Below are positions 8,175 through 16,543 of a stretch of 64,000 bases of DNA, one piece after another. Both the position numbers and the translations under genes were made by a program. Numbering within the stretch: the stretch's first letter is position 1; every line of letters starts with the position of its first letter. Source of the stretch: Ectobacillus ponti (GTDB taxonomy: Bacteria > Bacillota > Bacilli > Bacillales > Bacillaceae_G). The DNA lies in the NCBI RefSeq assembly GCF_024294785.1, contig NZ_JANCLT010000002.1:124001-188000 (forward strand). Direction: 5' to 3'. Under the pieces are notes generated by a model. That model had not been told where the DNA came from. It saw only the letters and a program-made list of their open reading frames with translations, and did not search any database.

Positions 8175-8810
8175 TCAGCTCAGCCGCTCAATCAAGTCAT
8201 GCAGCCGTTCCAGCGTGGTCAGCTGGCGGGCGCAGGCATGGCTGTCCCGGCAAATGTAATTTCCTTTTCGTACGAAAGCATCCTGCGTGGAGCCTTTTTT
8301 CTCCGACATGAACAGCCCGACCTCGCCGTGGCGGTTGCACAGGGCGCAGACGCTTTTTTTGTGCATTGTGCTGAAGGTGCCGTGGATGCCTGTCAGCTTG
8401 CCCTTATATGCTGTCACGATATACTTGCGGCCAGAGCCCTTGTCGTCCCAGCCCATATACGGGAATTCCCGCAAATCCAAGCCCTCAAGAGACGGCGCCT
8501 TCAGCTTCTTCGCCTTCGGGAACAGCTTCTTCACCACGCCCTCCGTAACCGCCGGAAACGGAATCACATATGGCTTCACGCCTGCCAGAAACGGCTCGGC
8601 ATCCTCCTTGCTCCGAATAGCAACAATTGGCCCAAGCAGGTCAGCCCGCTCCCCGTCCAGCCCGCCGAACAGCTCCGCCACCTTTTCCCACGTGACCGCC
8701 CGCAGCGCTGCCAGTACATTCCGGTCGTTTGCGGAGGCGTGGCCGTTGATCAGCACCTGCACCTGCGACTTGATAAAATTATAGTGCTCACTTCTTATAA
8801 ATGGTTCCAT
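8175..8810 (-). CDS. FusB/FusC-family EF-G-binding protein
   Basis: A 211-residue protein of the fusidic-acid-resistance family that binds elongation factor G and frees it from the ribosome when it is stalled. An N-terminal helical region (about 1-80) is followed by the treble-clef zinc domain. Its four ligand cysteines are C155, C158, C187 and C193 (CALC, then CRDSHAC). The start at 8810 has GAGGTG six bases upstream; a GTG three codons earlier lies inside that site. Chromosomal members are common in Bacillales, and whether this one gives measurable resistance is unknown. Confidence 0.85.
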   Translation of the reverse strand: MEPFIRSEHYNFIKSQVQVLINGHASANDRNVLAALRAVTWEKVAELFGGLDGERADLLGPIVAIRSKEDAEPFLAGVKPYVIPFPAVTEGVVKKLFPKAKKLKAPSLEGLDLREFPYMGWDDKGSGRKYIVTAYKGKLTGIHGTFSTMHKKSVCALCNRHGEVGLFMSEKKGSTQDAFVRKGNYICRDSHACARQLTTLERLHDLIERLS

Positions 8811-8903
8811 TTCTATCACCTCGTTCCCTATCTATTGTATGGCAAGTGCCGCCCCTTCAACCAGGTGCACTTTCGTTTAGAAGCAAACTCGCCATACGGG
8901 AAC

Positions 8904-9170
8904 CTACGATTTCTTGTATACAATCCGCTTGATGGTCTCTGCTGAAAGAAAATAGTCCTGTGCCAAATCGGCAATGCTTCTGCCGTTTTGGAAGGCGCAC
9001 CGGATGTCCGCGTTCCGCTCCTCAAGCAGCTTTCGTCCGCCTGATTTGGTGCCCCACTTTTGATGGGCCTCCTGCGGCTTTGGAATATACAGCATCTCGC
9101 CCTGCACATATTTTTGGATTTCAGCAAGCAAGCTCTCCGGCAGCACGGCCGCCGCTTTCACATATTTCAT
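8904..9170 (-). CDS. CD3324-family small DNA-binding protein
   Basis: An 88-residue basic protein of the CD3324 family, whose C-terminal half resembles the Mor/HTH fold: NGRSIADLAQDYFLSAETIKRIV forms a helix-turn-helix at about 62-85. The N-terminal part (MKYVKAAAVLPESLLAEIQKYVQGE) is the family hallmark. The function is unknown; a regulatory role is inferred from the fold. AAGGAG precedes the ATG. It stands alone between the EF-G-binding gene and a strong hairpin element. Confidence 0.8.
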   Translation of the reverse strand: MKYVKAAAVLPESLLAEIQKYVQGEMLYIPKPQEAHQKWGTKSGGRKLLEERNADIRCAFQNGRSIADLAQDYFLSAETIKRIVYKKS

Positions 9171-9206
9171 GTCTGCCAGCTCCTTATTTTAGATTGCAAA
9201 TAAGGC

Positions 9207-9276
9207 GCAAAGCCGGACATGGAAGGCGATTTTACTTCTTACACCCCATGCAAAGAATCGCCGCCTCCGGCTTTGC
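9207..9276. other. Long two-tier hairpin element upstream of the CD3324 gene
   Basis: The outer arms GCAAAGCCGG (9207-9216) and CCGGCTTTGC (9267-9276) are perfect over 10 bp. The inner arms GGCGATT (9225-9231) and AATCGCC (9256-9262) are perfect over 7 bp. No U-tract follows on either strand, so it is not an ordinary terminator. It could be a structured leader RNA of the CD3324 gene or a small mobile palindrome. Confidence 0.6.
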
Positions 9277-9345
9277 ATGAGTCGCTGCAGTATGAGGCAG
9301 TGTGCGTGCCATTCCCCCACCCCCTTTTTCTTCCATATTATATAC

Positions 9346-10023
9346 TCAACGGCTTTCCACTTCCACTGATAAAACATGCTGAATGCGCTTCAGCGAGCTG
9401 TACAGGTCTGTGGTATACAGCTTCTCCGGCGCCAGGACAATCATCTCCACCTGCTGGCGGTCAGCATCCAAATCCTTCACCTTCACCCGCTTCACCTGCA
9501 TGCGGAGCTGCTTGATTTCCTTAAAAATCGCATTCAGCTCTGTGTGGTCGCCCACGATCATTTTCACCGCAAGGTCCTGCTGCTTCAGCGCAGCCGGCCC
9601 CAGGCGCTTCACCAAATACGGAAACACATTGATTGCCAGGATGACAAACACCATGGCCACGAGCGCTTCTGCATAAAAGCCGGCGCCGATGGCAATTCCT
9701 AAAGCAGAGGCCGCCCACACCATGGACGCTGTGGTCAATCCAGAAATGACATCATTGTTCCGGCGCAAAATCACCCCGGCCCCGAGAAAACCGACGCCGC
9801 TCACAATTTGGGCAGCCAGACGCATCGGGTCCATATTGGTATGCCCGGGCAAGGAATATTTATGAACAGACTGAATGGACACAATCGTGATGAGACAGCT
9901 GGCCACGGAGATGACCATGCTCGTTTTCACGCCAAGCGGCTTATTTTTCAGCTGGCGGTCCAATCCAATCATTAAACCGACAAATAACGAGACACTTAAT
10001 TTTACTAAAAAGGTTAAACTCAT
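9346..10023 (-). CDS. MgtC/SapB-family membrane protein
   Basis: A 225-residue protein with four to five N-terminal membrane helices and a cytoplasmic ACT-like C-terminal domain (about 140-225). MgtC signatures are visible: GLMIGLDRQ, the GVKTSMVISVASCLI helix, RLAAQIVSGVGFLGAGVIL and GLTTASMVWAASALGIAIGAG. Family members are linked to survival in low magnesium and to ATP-synthase control in some species. The start at 10023 has GGGGGAG upstream; the longer reading frame begins far inside the promoter region. It is divergent from the magnesium-regulated corA, which supports a magnesium role. Confidence 0.87.
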   Translation of the reverse strand: MSLTFLVKLSVSLFVGLMIGLDRQLKNKPLGVKTSMVISVASCLITIVSIQSVHKYSLPGHTNMDPMRLAAQIVSGVGFLGAGVILRRNNDVISGLTTASMVWAASALGIAIGAGFYAEALVAMVFVILAINVFPYLVKRLGPAALKQQDLAVKMIVGDHTELNAIFKEIKQLRMQVKRVKVKDLDADRQQVEMIVLAPEKLYTTDLYSSLKRIQHVLSVEVESR

Positions 10024-10106
10024 ACCCGCTCTCCCCCCATGTATAAATACTGCTATTCTACCAAAGGAGGGCGCCCGCCACAATGGACTTTCATTCCCAG
10101 CATGCG

Positions 10107-10135
10107 TTGACGCATATGCGGGGCAGTGTTACAAT
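10107..10135 (+). promoter_or_regulatory. Promoter of the corA leader
   Basis: TTGACG, 17 bases, TACAAT. The expected start near 10142 places the M-box at the very 5' end of the transcript. Confidence 0.65.
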
Positions 10136-10149
10136 TTAGAATGGAATCT

Positions 10150-10315
10150 CTGTTAGGTGAGGCTCCTGTATGGATATACGCTGCTGCCCAAAAATGTCGA
10201 GAGACGCCAATGGGTCAACAGGAACGATCGGCATGAAGGTCTTTCTTAACGCAGCTGGCATTTGCCTAAGCCATACAGTGCTAAAGCTCGACGAGGGAGA
10301 GGAATGACTGGGACG
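10150..10315 (+). ncRNA. M-box (ykoK) magnesium riboswitch
   Basis: The conserved M-box blocks are read directly: TTAGGTGAGGCTCC, then GCTGCTGCCC, CGAGAGACGCCAATGGGT and CAACAGGAACGATCGGCAT. M-box RNAs bind several Mg2+ ions, compact, and stop expression of magnesium transporters when magnesium is plentiful. It is followed by an intrinsic terminator and lies upstream of corA, as the class predicts. The 3' limit is approximate. Confidence 0.93.
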
Positions 10316-10367
10316 CTTGAGGACTGCTTTGGAATAGGCAGTTCATTCTTGCGTATGCACATTGTCA

Positions 10368-10398
10368 AAGCCTTCGCCCCCGTGGTGAAGGCTTTTTT
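10368..10398 (+). terminator. Expression-platform terminator of the M-box
   Basis: AAGCCTTC and GAAGGCTT form an 8-bp stem with six T. It stands 50 bases after the aptamer and is the off-state structure of the riboswitch. Confidence 0.85.
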
Positions 10399-10419
10399 GA
10401 ATAGGGTGTTACGTTTTTT

Positions 10420-10671
10420 GGTTGCATATCCAGCTCCGCCGGCTGGCTCACTGCCAGGGAGAACCCGGCCACATAAAAGGCAAAATGCGCCTTTTAGCGG
10501 TCGGAACCTCCCTTCGGTGAGCCGAACGAGCCGCTTGCGCTTTTTGGTTTGATATCCAGCTCCAGCGGCTGGCTCACTGCCAGGGAGAACCCAACCGCAT
10601 AAAAGGCAAAATGCGCCTTTTAGCGGTCGGAACCTCCCTTCGGTGAGCCGAACGAGCCGCTTGCGCTTTTA
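10420..10671 (+). repeat. Two tandem copies of a 126-bp structured repeat
   Basis: Copy 1 (about 10420-10545) and copy 2 (10546-10671) are nearly identical with a fixed offset of 126 bp. In copy 1 GGCTCAC (10445-10451) pairs with GTGAGCC (10517-10523), AGGGAG (10456-10461) with CTCCCT (10508-10513), and AAAAGGC (10475-10481) with GCCTTTT (10489-10495), giving one nested hairpin. Each copy ends in GCTTGCGC plus T4-5, and AGCGGTCGG can instead pair with CCGA and CCGCT as a terminator-like alternative. Both lie between the riboswitch terminator and the upstream ORF of corA. Confidence 0.85.
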
Positions 10672-10689
10672 ATAATGGGAGGTGAGGGC

Positions 10690-10797
10690 ATGGACCCGGA
10701 TTATCCACGTTCGGATGAGATACACAGGCGAAAACAGCGGGGCAAGGCGGTTCCTGCTCTCCCTCTGAGGGGAAAGGGCCCTGAACGCCTCGCGTGA
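10690..10797 (+). CDS. 35-codon upstream ORF of corA (MDPD leader peptide)
   Basis: A short ORF with a strong ribosome binding site (GGGAGGTGAG) and an ATG at 10690; the peptide begins MDPDYPRSDEIHRRK and then turns basic and proline-rich. It ends 19 bases before the corA ATG. Enterobacterial mgtL leader peptides also start with an acidic/proline stretch (EPDP), which destabilises the translating ribosome at low magnesium and so reports the magnesium level. The same role is inferred here from position and composition only. Confidence 0.65.
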   Translation: MDPDYPRSDEIHRRKQRGKAVPALPLRGKGPERLA

Positions 10798-10816
10798 AAA
10801 CGGAGAGGTGAATACG

Positions 10817-11788
10817 ATGATCAAAATGTATTTGTATGACGAAGCCATGAAGCGCGTACAGTCCAACGTTTCCCTGCAGGATATTCACGCTCATCTGGAG
10901 CAGCCGGACAACCTGCTTTGGATTGATCTGTACGATGTGAAGGCGGATGAGCTGTATACCATTGCCAAAGCCTTCGACTTCCACCCCCTGGCGATTGAGG
11001 ACTGCCTGCATGACAGCCCGCGCGCCAAGGTGGATGACTATGAGGATTATAAATTTTTCGTGTTTCATGCCCTCCGCTATAACGAGGAGAGCGATAATGA
11101 GATTACGACGCTGGAGCTCAATGTGTTTCTTGGGCCCAACTATGTCGTCACCATTCACAAGCATAAGCTGCGCTGGCTTGGCCAGATGGATGCGGTGTGC
11201 TGCGTGAGTCCGAAATACTTGAGCCGCGGCGCTGATTTCCTGCTGTATACGCTCATTGACGGCATCACCGACGAATACTTCCCGATTCTCGACCGCATCG
11301 GCGTGCGGATTGACGAGCTGGAGGACGAAATGTATCAGGAAGGCGTGAAAGAGGTAACGGAGGAGTTCCTGGCCCTGAAACGGACGATCATTCTCATCCG
11401 CCGGGTCATCCTGCCGCAGCGGCGCATCTTCCTGACCACGAACGGACGCTGGAAATTCCAGATTCAAGAGGACAACATTCCGTTCTACACCGACCTGATT
11501 GACCATATTGAACGCATCGTGGACTCTACCGAAACCTACCGCGACCTGGCAAACAGCGCCCTGGATACCTACTATTCTATTATCAGCGCCAAGTCGAGCG
11601 AAAAGCTGAATGTATTGACCATCATCTCCACCATCATGCTGCCATTGACCTTTATCACCGGCTTTTTCGGCATGAACGTGCCGCTGCCTTTTGAAAAATC
11701 ACCCATTACAACCATTGTGATTTTCATTGGTCTCATCGCCATGACCTATGGCATGTGGCGGTATTTTAAGAAGCATGAGTTGATGTAG
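10817..11788 (+). CDS. corA: CorA-family magnesium transporter
   Basis: A 323-residue CorA channel subunit. A large cytoplasmic alpha/beta funnel domain with a long stalk helix ends in two membrane helices near the C-terminus. The filter motif GMN is at about 285-287, after TFITGFF, and the last residues are basic (RYFKKHE). Pentameric CorA gates with intracellular Mg2+ bound between subunits. The start at 10817 has GGAGAGGTG six bases upstream. Control is layered: M-box riboswitch, terminator, tandem repeats and a short upstream ORF. Confidence 0.95.
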   Translation: MIKMYLYDEAMKRVQSNVSLQDIHAHLEQPDNLLWIDLYDVKADELYTIAKAFDFHPLAIEDCLHDSPRAKVDDYEDYKFFVFHALRYNEESDNEITTLELNVFLGPNYVVTIHKHKLRWLGQMDAVCCVSPKYLSRGADFLLYTLIDGITDEYFPILDRIGVRIDELEDEMYQEGVKEVTEEFLALKRTIILIRRVILPQRRIFLTTNGRWKFQIQEDNIPFYTDLIDHIERIVDSTETYRDLANSALDTYYSIISAKSSEKLNVLTIISTIMLPLTFITGFFGMNVPLPFEKSPITTIVIFIGLIAMTYGMWRYFKKHELM

Positions 11789-11794
11789 CAAAGC

Positions 11795-11823
11795 GGCCCA
11801 TTCGCATGTGATGGGCCTTTTTC
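11795..11823 (+). terminator. Terminator after corA
   Basis: GGCCCAT and ATGGGCC pair with a 9-base loop and are followed by TTTTTC. Confidence 0.85.
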
Positions 11824-11916
11824 GTATTTTATCAATAAAATGGAAAACGAACGACCTGCCAACGTGAAATTTCTGCTAAAATATGTGAATGATGCTTTCG
11901 TAAAGGATGGAGTTAG

Positions 11917-12744
11917 ATGCACGTACAAACAAAAGAGATGAGGCAGCATTTGCATGCTGACTGCGGAAGCTGCTTCGGCCTGTGCTGCGTGGCCCTGCCG
12001 TACGCCAAAACAGCAGACTTCGCTTTTGACAAAGACAGCGGCACCCCTTGCCGCAACCTGCAGGAGGACTACCGCTGCAGCATTCACCAAAGCCTGAGAG
12101 AAAAAGGCTTCAAGGGCTGCACCGTCTACGAGTGCTTCGGCGCCGGGCAAAAGGTGTCGCAGACAACCTATGGGGGCGTGGATTGGAGAAGCAACCCGGC
12201 CTCTGCGCGCGAAATGTTCGATGTGTTTCCCATCATGCAGCAGCTTCACGAAATGCTGTATTACCTGCACGAAGCCATGAGCATTGCTGCATCCCAGCCG
12301 CTTTTGGCCAAGCTTGAGCAAGCCTATGCAGACACCGAAAAGCTGACACTCCTGCAGCCGGTGGAAATGCTGCAGCTGGACGTACCGGCACACCGCGCTG
12401 TTGTAGGCGGCCTGCTGGGACAGGCAAGCGAAGAGGTGCGGGCGCAGGCGCCGAAAGGAAAGCCGCGAAAAGTCGGCCGGGGCCTGGAGCTGCTTGGCGC
12501 CAAACTGCGCGGGGCGGACCTCCGGGCGCACAGCTTCCGCGGGGCGCTGCTCATTGCTGCTGACCTGCGCGATGCCGACCTGCGAGTGGCTGACTTGATC
12601 GGGGCGGATTTGCGGGATGCCGACCTCAGCGGAGCCGACTTACGCGGCTGCCTCTTCCTGACTCAGGTGCAAATCAACGCCGCCAAAGGCAGCAGGCAAA
12701 CGAAGCTGCCTCCTGCCCTGCAGCTGCCGCGGCACTGGCAATAA
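11917..12744 (+). CDS. yybG: Pentapeptide-repeat protein with Cys-rich N-terminus (YybG-like)
   Basis: A 275-residue protein. The N-terminal third carries a cysteine cluster (CGSCFGLCC at about 16-24, then C45, C54, C68, C73) that looks like a metal or Fe-S site. A helical middle follows, and the C-terminal part (about 185-255) is a run of A(D/N)LxX pentapeptides such as GADLR, DADLR and GADLS, which fold as a right-handed beta helix. The arrangement matches B. subtilis YybG as I remember it. The function is unknown. It has its own terminator. Confidence 0.8.
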   Translation: MHVQTKEMRQHLHADCGSCFGLCCVALPYAKTADFAFDKDSGTPCRNLQEDYRCSIHQSLREKGFKGCTVYECFGAGQKVSQTTYGGVDWRSNPASAREMFDVFPIMQQLHEMLYYLHEAMSIAASQPLLAKLEQAYADTEKLTLLQPVEMLQLDVPAHRAVVGGLLGQASEEVRAQAPKGKPRKVGRGLELLGAKLRGADLRAHSFRGALLIAADLRDADLRVADLIGADLRDADLSGADLRGCLFLTQVQINAAKGSRQTKLPPALQLPRHWQ

Positions 12745-12746
12745 AC

Positions 12747-12780
12747 ACAGCCCTTTCCTGTGCGGAAAGGGCTGTATTTA
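12747..12780. terminator. Shared terminator between two convergent genes
   Basis: ACAGCCCTTTCC and GGAAAGGGCTGT form a perfect 12-bp stem. Short A/T-rich tails follow on both sides, so it can serve both strands. Confidence 0.65.
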
Positions 12781-13335
12781 TACGATCTCTTTTATCACTC
12801 GCGCCGGATTTCCCCCAACCACTACATTTGCCGGAACATCCTTGACCACAACAGCTCCAGACGCAATCACCGCATTTTCTCCAATGGTCACGCCGGGATT
12901 GATGACCGCCCGTCCCCCGATCCACACGTTGTCACCGATTGTCACCGGCTTCGTATACTCAATTTCCGTAATGCGCTCGTGTGCTTGTACAGGATGCGTG
13001 TTCGTGTAAATATGTACGCCCGGCGCCATCATGCAGTTCTTCCCGATGGTCACCTTGCCGCCGTCCAGAATCGTGCAATCGAAGTTCGCGTAGAAATTCT
13101 CCCCGACATGGATGTTGTAGCCATAGTCACAGCGGAAATCGGACTCAATGTAAATGCGTTCCCCTGTAGAGCCGAACATTTCCTTCAATAAGGCTGTACG
13201 CGCCTCATAATCGGTTTCGTCTGTGTTGTTGAACTTGCGGACCAGTCTTCTTGCCCGTTCCCGGTCCTTGGTCAACTCCTGGTCTGCCGGAAAGTACAAT
13301 TCCCCGCTTATCATCTTTTCTTTTTCTGTTGTCAT
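12778..13335 (-). CDS. maa: Maltose/sugar O-acetyltransferase
   Basis: A 185-residue acetyltransferase of the left-handed beta-helix (hexapeptide repeat) class, using acetyl-CoA to acetylate sugars. The N-terminal Mac domain ([18 protein letters not shown]) is followed by hexapeptide coils such as [26 protein letters not shown] and [13 protein letters not shown]. The catalytic His is in TNTHPV. Length matches B. subtilis Maa. The start at 13335 has AAAGGGG upstream; the longer frame is rejected. Confidence 0.9.
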   Translation of the reverse strand: MTTEKEKMISGELYFPADQELTKDRERARRLVRKFNNTDETDYEARTALLKEMFGSTGERIYIESDFRCDYGYNIHVGENFYANFDCTILDGGKVTIGKNCMMAPGVHIYTNTHPVQAHERITEIEYTKPVTIGDNVWIGGRAVINPGVTIGENAVIASGAVVVKDVPANVVVGGNPARVIKEIV

Positions 13336-13401
13336 ATGCCCAAACCCCTTTCGCTGCAATCCCTTACATTTTATCACAATACACATTGTCACAAACCCAA
13401 C

Positions 13402-13459
13402 AAAAACAATTACTTTATTTTTGATTATGATTGATTACGTTGTTTTATCTTCGTAAAAT
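13402..13459 (+). promoter_or_regulatory. rhaD promoter and candidate DeoR-type operator
   Basis: TTGATT (13431-13436), 17 bases, TAAAAT (13454-13459). TTGATT is doubled at a 10-bp step (13421 and 13431). AAAAACAA at 13402 and its near-inverse TTGTTTTA at 13440 flank the -35. The same octamer occurs upstream of rhaB and rhaEW, suggesting one regulator. Confidence 0.5.
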
Positions 13460-13490
13460 AAAGATATCACCGATGTAGGAGGAAGCTGTT

Positions 13491-14303
13491 ATGGATATTG
13501 TACAGGCCCCATTTCTGCAAGAGGTTATGCATACGACCTATAACATGTGGCGCTTTGGCTGGGATGAGCGCAACGGCGGCAACGTCAGCTGCCTGCTGCA
13601 GGAGGAGGAGCTCCTACCCTATTTGGATCTTTCGCACATCACACGGTCGATTCCAATGGAATGTCCCGTTCCGGGGCTGGCCGGCCGGTATTTCATCGTA
13701 ACCGGCTCCGGAAAATATTTTAAAAATGTAAAAGACAACCCAAGCGACTCCCTGGGCATCATCCGGGTGAATGGCGATGGCACTGCCATTGATGTGCTGT
13801 GGGGCCTCGACAATGATGGCAGGCCGACAAGCGAGCTGCCGGCGCATTTTAAAAGCCATATTGTCCGCTTGCAGCAGGATCCGAACCATCGGGTCATCCT
13901 GCACAACCATGCCACAAATATGATCGCCATGACCTTTACCCATGAGTTGGACGAACGGAAATTTACAAAAACGCTCTGGCAGATGTGTACGGAGTGCATT
14001 GTCGTCTTTCCTGACGGTGTCGGCATGCTGCCTTGGATGGTGCCAGGCACAGATGAAATTGGCGAACAAACTGCCTTGAAAATGCAGCGGCACCGCCTCG
14101 TCGTCTGGCCGCATCACGGCATTTTCGGCGCCGGCACAACGGTGGATGAAGCCTTTGGTCTCATCGAGACAGCAGAAAAAGCAGCGCAGATTTACACACT
14201 GATCAGCTCCCATCGGGACGGCATCAAGCAGGTAATCACCGACAAGCAGTTGGCCGAGCTGGCGGCAGCCTTCGGGGTCAAGCCTTTGGCAGGAATTTTG
14301 TAA
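13491..14303 (+). CDS. rhaD: Rhamnulose-1-phosphate aldolase (class II)
   Basis: Splits L-rhamnulose 1-phosphate into dihydroxyacetone phosphate and L-lactaldehyde. The 270-residue protein has the length and layout of the E. coli enzyme: the NGGN phosphate loop near 28-31, catalytic Glu115 in [10 protein letters not shown], and zinc ligands H138 and H140 in LHNHATN and H209 in PHHG. AGGAGGAAG precedes the ATG. A DeoR-type regulator gene follows 50 bp downstream on the same strand. A second, unrelated aldolase for the same substrate (RhaEW) lies near 54-56 kb. Confidence 0.93.
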   Translation: MDIVQAPFLQEVMHTTYNMWRFGWDERNGGNVSCLLQEEELLPYLDLSHITRSIPMECPVPGLAGRYFIVTGSGKYFKNVKDNPSDSLGIIRVNGDGTAIDVLWGLDNDGRPTSELPAHFKSHIVRLQQDPNHRVILHNHATNMIAMTFTHELDERKFTKTLWQMCTECIVVFPDGVGMLPWMVPGTDEIGEQTALKMQRHRLVVWPHHGIFGAGTTVDEAFGLIETAEKAAQIYTLISSHRDGIKQVITDKQLAELAAAFGVKPLAGIL

Positions 14304-14352
14304 TGGTGTATGCTAGGATAAAAAACAGACATTTGTAGAGGGGTATTTCGCT

Positions 14353-15117
14353 ATGCTGATGGCAGAAAGACATCAAAAAATTATAGAGCTGGTGAACCGG
14401 CAGATGAGCGTGCGCGTCTCCGAGCTCAGCAGGCTGTTCTCGGTCACCGAGGAAACAATCCGGCGTGATCTGGAGAAGCTGGAGAAGGACGGGCGGCTGC
14501 AGCGCAGCCACGGCGGCGCGGTCAGCCTGCAGCAGGAAAGCAGAGAGGTGGAGTTTTCGCAGCGGGAGATTACGAGTGTACACGAAAAGAAGGCAATTGC
14601 CTATCAGGCTGTCTCTCTGATTGAGCCCGGCGACCGCATCATTCTCGATGCCAGCTCCACAGCCTGGTACGTGGCCAAAGCCATTCCCGACATGCCGCTG
14701 ACGGTTATCACGAATTCCATTCAGGTGGCCATTGAGCTGAGCAAGAAGGAGCATGTCCAGGTCATCTCCCTCGGAGGCAATCTGCTGCCGGCCTCCCTTT
14801 CCTATGCGGGGCCGCTGGCGGAGCGCTCCCTGAAGCATTATCATGTCAACAAGCTCTTTCTCTCCTGCCAGGGCGTCCACTTGGAGAGCGGCTTAAGCGA
14901 TTCCCACGAGCTGCAGGCGCTCTTAAAAAGGCGCATGATGGAGGCTGCCGATATGACCATTCTGATGGCGGACTCCAGCAAGTTTGGCGTGCGGACCTTC
15001 GCCCATATTGCGCCGATTCATAAAGTACAGCGCATCATCACCGATGACGGACTGCAGCCGCATGTGCGGCAGGAGCTGCAGGAACGCGGGCTGCAGGTGA
15101 CAATGGCGGGCGTATAA
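14353..15117 (+). CDS. DeoR/GlpR-family repressor, likely of rhamnose genes
   Basis: A 254-residue regulator: an N-terminal winged helix (about 5-60) with the DeoR signature MSVRVSELSRLFSVTEETIRRDLEKLE, and a C-terminal DeoRC sugar-phosphate sensor domain (about 75-235). In B. subtilis the DeoR protein YulB plays this part for the rhamnose genes. It forms a probable operon with rhaD and stands opposite rhaAB. The likely effector is a phosphorylated pathway intermediate. The repeated AAAAACAA/TTGTTTTT octamer near rha promoters may be its site. Confidence 0.85.
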   Translation: MLMAERHQKIIELVNRQMSVRVSELSRLFSVTEETIRRDLEKLEKDGRLQRSHGGAVSLQQESREVEFSQREITSVHEKKAIAYQAVSLIEPGDRIILDASSTAWYVAKAIPDMPLTVITNSIQVAIELSKKEHVQVISLGGNLLPASLSYAGPLAERSLKHYHVNKLFLSCQGVHLESGLSDSHELQALLKRRMMEAADMTILMADSSKFGVRTFAHIAPIHKVQRIITDDGLQPHVRQELQERGLQVTMAGV

Positions 15118-15148
15118 GAAAGGGGGCTGACCTAGGTCAGCCCCCTGC
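15113..15148. terminator. Palindromic terminator between the deoR-type gene and rhaA
   Basis: GGGGGCTGACC and GGTCAGCCCCC form an 11-bp stem. On the minus strand TTTCTTAT follows, so it best fits the rhaBA transcript, which passes through the 21-bp repeat array first. Confidence 0.65.
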
Positions 15149-15151
15149 TTA

Positions 15152-15275
15152 GTTTCCACAATTCCGCTCGTTTCCCGACAATCACACACGCTTTCCTACA
15201 ATTTAAACGAACTTTCCTACAATTCGCGGTTGCTTTCCTACAATTCAAACGAACTTTCCTACAATTCGAATTTAA
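15152..15275 (-). repeat. Array A1: 21-bp phased degenerate repeats 3' of rhaA
   Basis: Six units on the plus strand with the core CTTTCCTACAATTC (variants GTTTCCCGACAATC and GTTTCCACAATTC) and a 7-base variable spacer. Units start at 15152, 15170, 15191, 15212, 15233 and 15254; the last five are exactly 21 bp apart. In the rhaA sense the core reads GAATTGTAGGAAAG. The array fills the space between the rhaA stop and the terminator. Confidence 0.85.
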
Positions 15276-15286
15276 GCAAACATCCC

Positions 15287-16543
15287 CTATCCCCGCTTAC
15301 TCAGCACTTCCCGCTCGTACGCCTTCACTTCCTCCAGCCAAGCTTCCTTCGCCGGCACGCCCATCTTTTCGCAGTAGTAATTCCAGATGGCACCGAACGG
15401 ATATGTCTTGAACTCCTCCTGCAAGGCCAGGCGCTCCGTGAAATTGCCTTCCTCCTGCAGCTGCTTCAGGTATGCGTGCGGCGTCAGCAGCGCATACAGC
15501 ATGGCCTTGATCATGTTGCGCGTGCCAATAGTCCACGCAGCCACCCGGTTGATGCTGGCATCAAAGAAATCCAGACCGATCATGACACGGTCCAGGGCAT
15601 CGTTTCGTACGATTTCATGGGCGATTTCCCGCAGCTCATCATCCAGCGTCACTACGTGGTCGCTGTCCCAGCGCACCGGACGGGAGACGTGCAGCGCCAC
15701 CTGATCACTGAACAGCAGCATGGAAGAAATCTTATTCGACACGGTTTCCGTCGGATGGTAGTGGCCTGTGTCCAAGAGACATAGCTTGTTATTCTTCAAA
15801 GCATAGCCCATATAAAATTCATGGGAGCCGACAACATAGGACTCAGAGCCGATGCCGAACAGCTTGCTTTCCACCGCATCCACGTTATGGTTCTCATCCA
15901 CCGGCACAGCAAAAATTTGATCCAGGGAATCCTTCAGGCGCTGGCGCGGCGTCAGGCGGTCACTCGGTGTATCCTTGTAGCCGTCCGGAATCCAAATGTT
16001 CGTTAAGCAAGGCGTGCCCAGCTCCTGTCCAAAGTACGCCCCGATTTTTCGGCTGGCGATGCAGTGTTCAATCCAGAATTTGCGGATTTCCTCATCCGGA
16101 TGCGCCAACGTCAGGCCGTCTGCCGCTTTGTCATGGGAAAACAGTGTAGGATTGAAGTCCAAGCCGACGCCGTTCTGCTTCGCCCATTCCACCCAGCCTG
16201 CAAAATGCTTCGGCTCCAGCTCGTTCCGCTCCACCACTTCGCCGTTTGTTTCTGCATAGATGGCGTGCAGGTTCACACGATGCTTGCCCGGAATCAAGGA
16301 CAGCGCCTTCTCCAAATCCTGCCGCAGCTCCTCAGGCGTCCGTGCCTTACCTGGATAGTTTCCTGTTACATCAATCCCGCCGGACAGCTCTCCTCTGTTG
16401 ACCTCAAAGCCGCCCACATCATCACCCTGCCAACAGTGAATGGAGATCGGCAGACGGGACAACTGCTCCAGCACATCATCCACCCCAATGCCCCATTTCT
16501 CATATTCTTGTTTCGCGAACTCATAGCCCTCCCGGATTGTCAT
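15287..16543 (-). CDS. rhaA: L-rhamnose isomerase
   Basis: Converts L-rhamnose to L-rhamnulose in the cytoplasm. The 418-residue protein has the RhaA hallmarks: [14 protein letters not shown] near the N-terminus, [22 protein letters not shown] and [11 protein letters not shown] with metal ligands, and [15 protein letters not shown]. Length is that of E. coli RhaA (about 419). It overlaps rhaB by 4 bases, so the two are translationally coupled in the order rhaB, rhaA. Confidence 0.97.
   Translation of the reverse strand: MTIREGYEFAKQEYEKWGIGVDDVLEQLSRLPISIHCWQGDDVGGFEVNRGELSGGIDVTGNYPGKARTPEELRQDLEKALSLIPGKHRVNLHAIYAETNGEVVERNELEPKHFAGWVEWAKQNGVGLDFNPTLFSHDKAADGLTLAHPDEEIRKFWIEHCIASRKIGAYFGQELGTPCLTNIWIPDGYKDTPSDRLTPRQRLKDSLDQIFAVPVDENHNVDAVESKLFGIGSESYVVGSHEFYMGYALKNNKLCLLDTGHYHPTETVSNKISSMLLFSDQVALHVSRPVRWDSDHVVTLDDELREIAHEIVRNDALDRVMIGLDFFDASINRVAAWTIGTRNMIKAMLYALLTPHAYLKQLQEEGNFTERLALQEEFKTYPFGAIWNYYCEKMGVPAKEAWLEEVKAYEREVLSKRG

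Noticed and set aside
10150-10420. Small protein gene in the corA leader (frame at 10262-10552)
   Set aside because: It runs across the M-box and its terminator and into the first repeat; the RNA elements explain the sequence better.
15152-15275. CRISPR array
   Set aside because: The conserved block is about 14 bases with 7-base gaps and a 21-bp step; CRISPR repeats are longer with 30-40 base spacers, and no cas genes are near.
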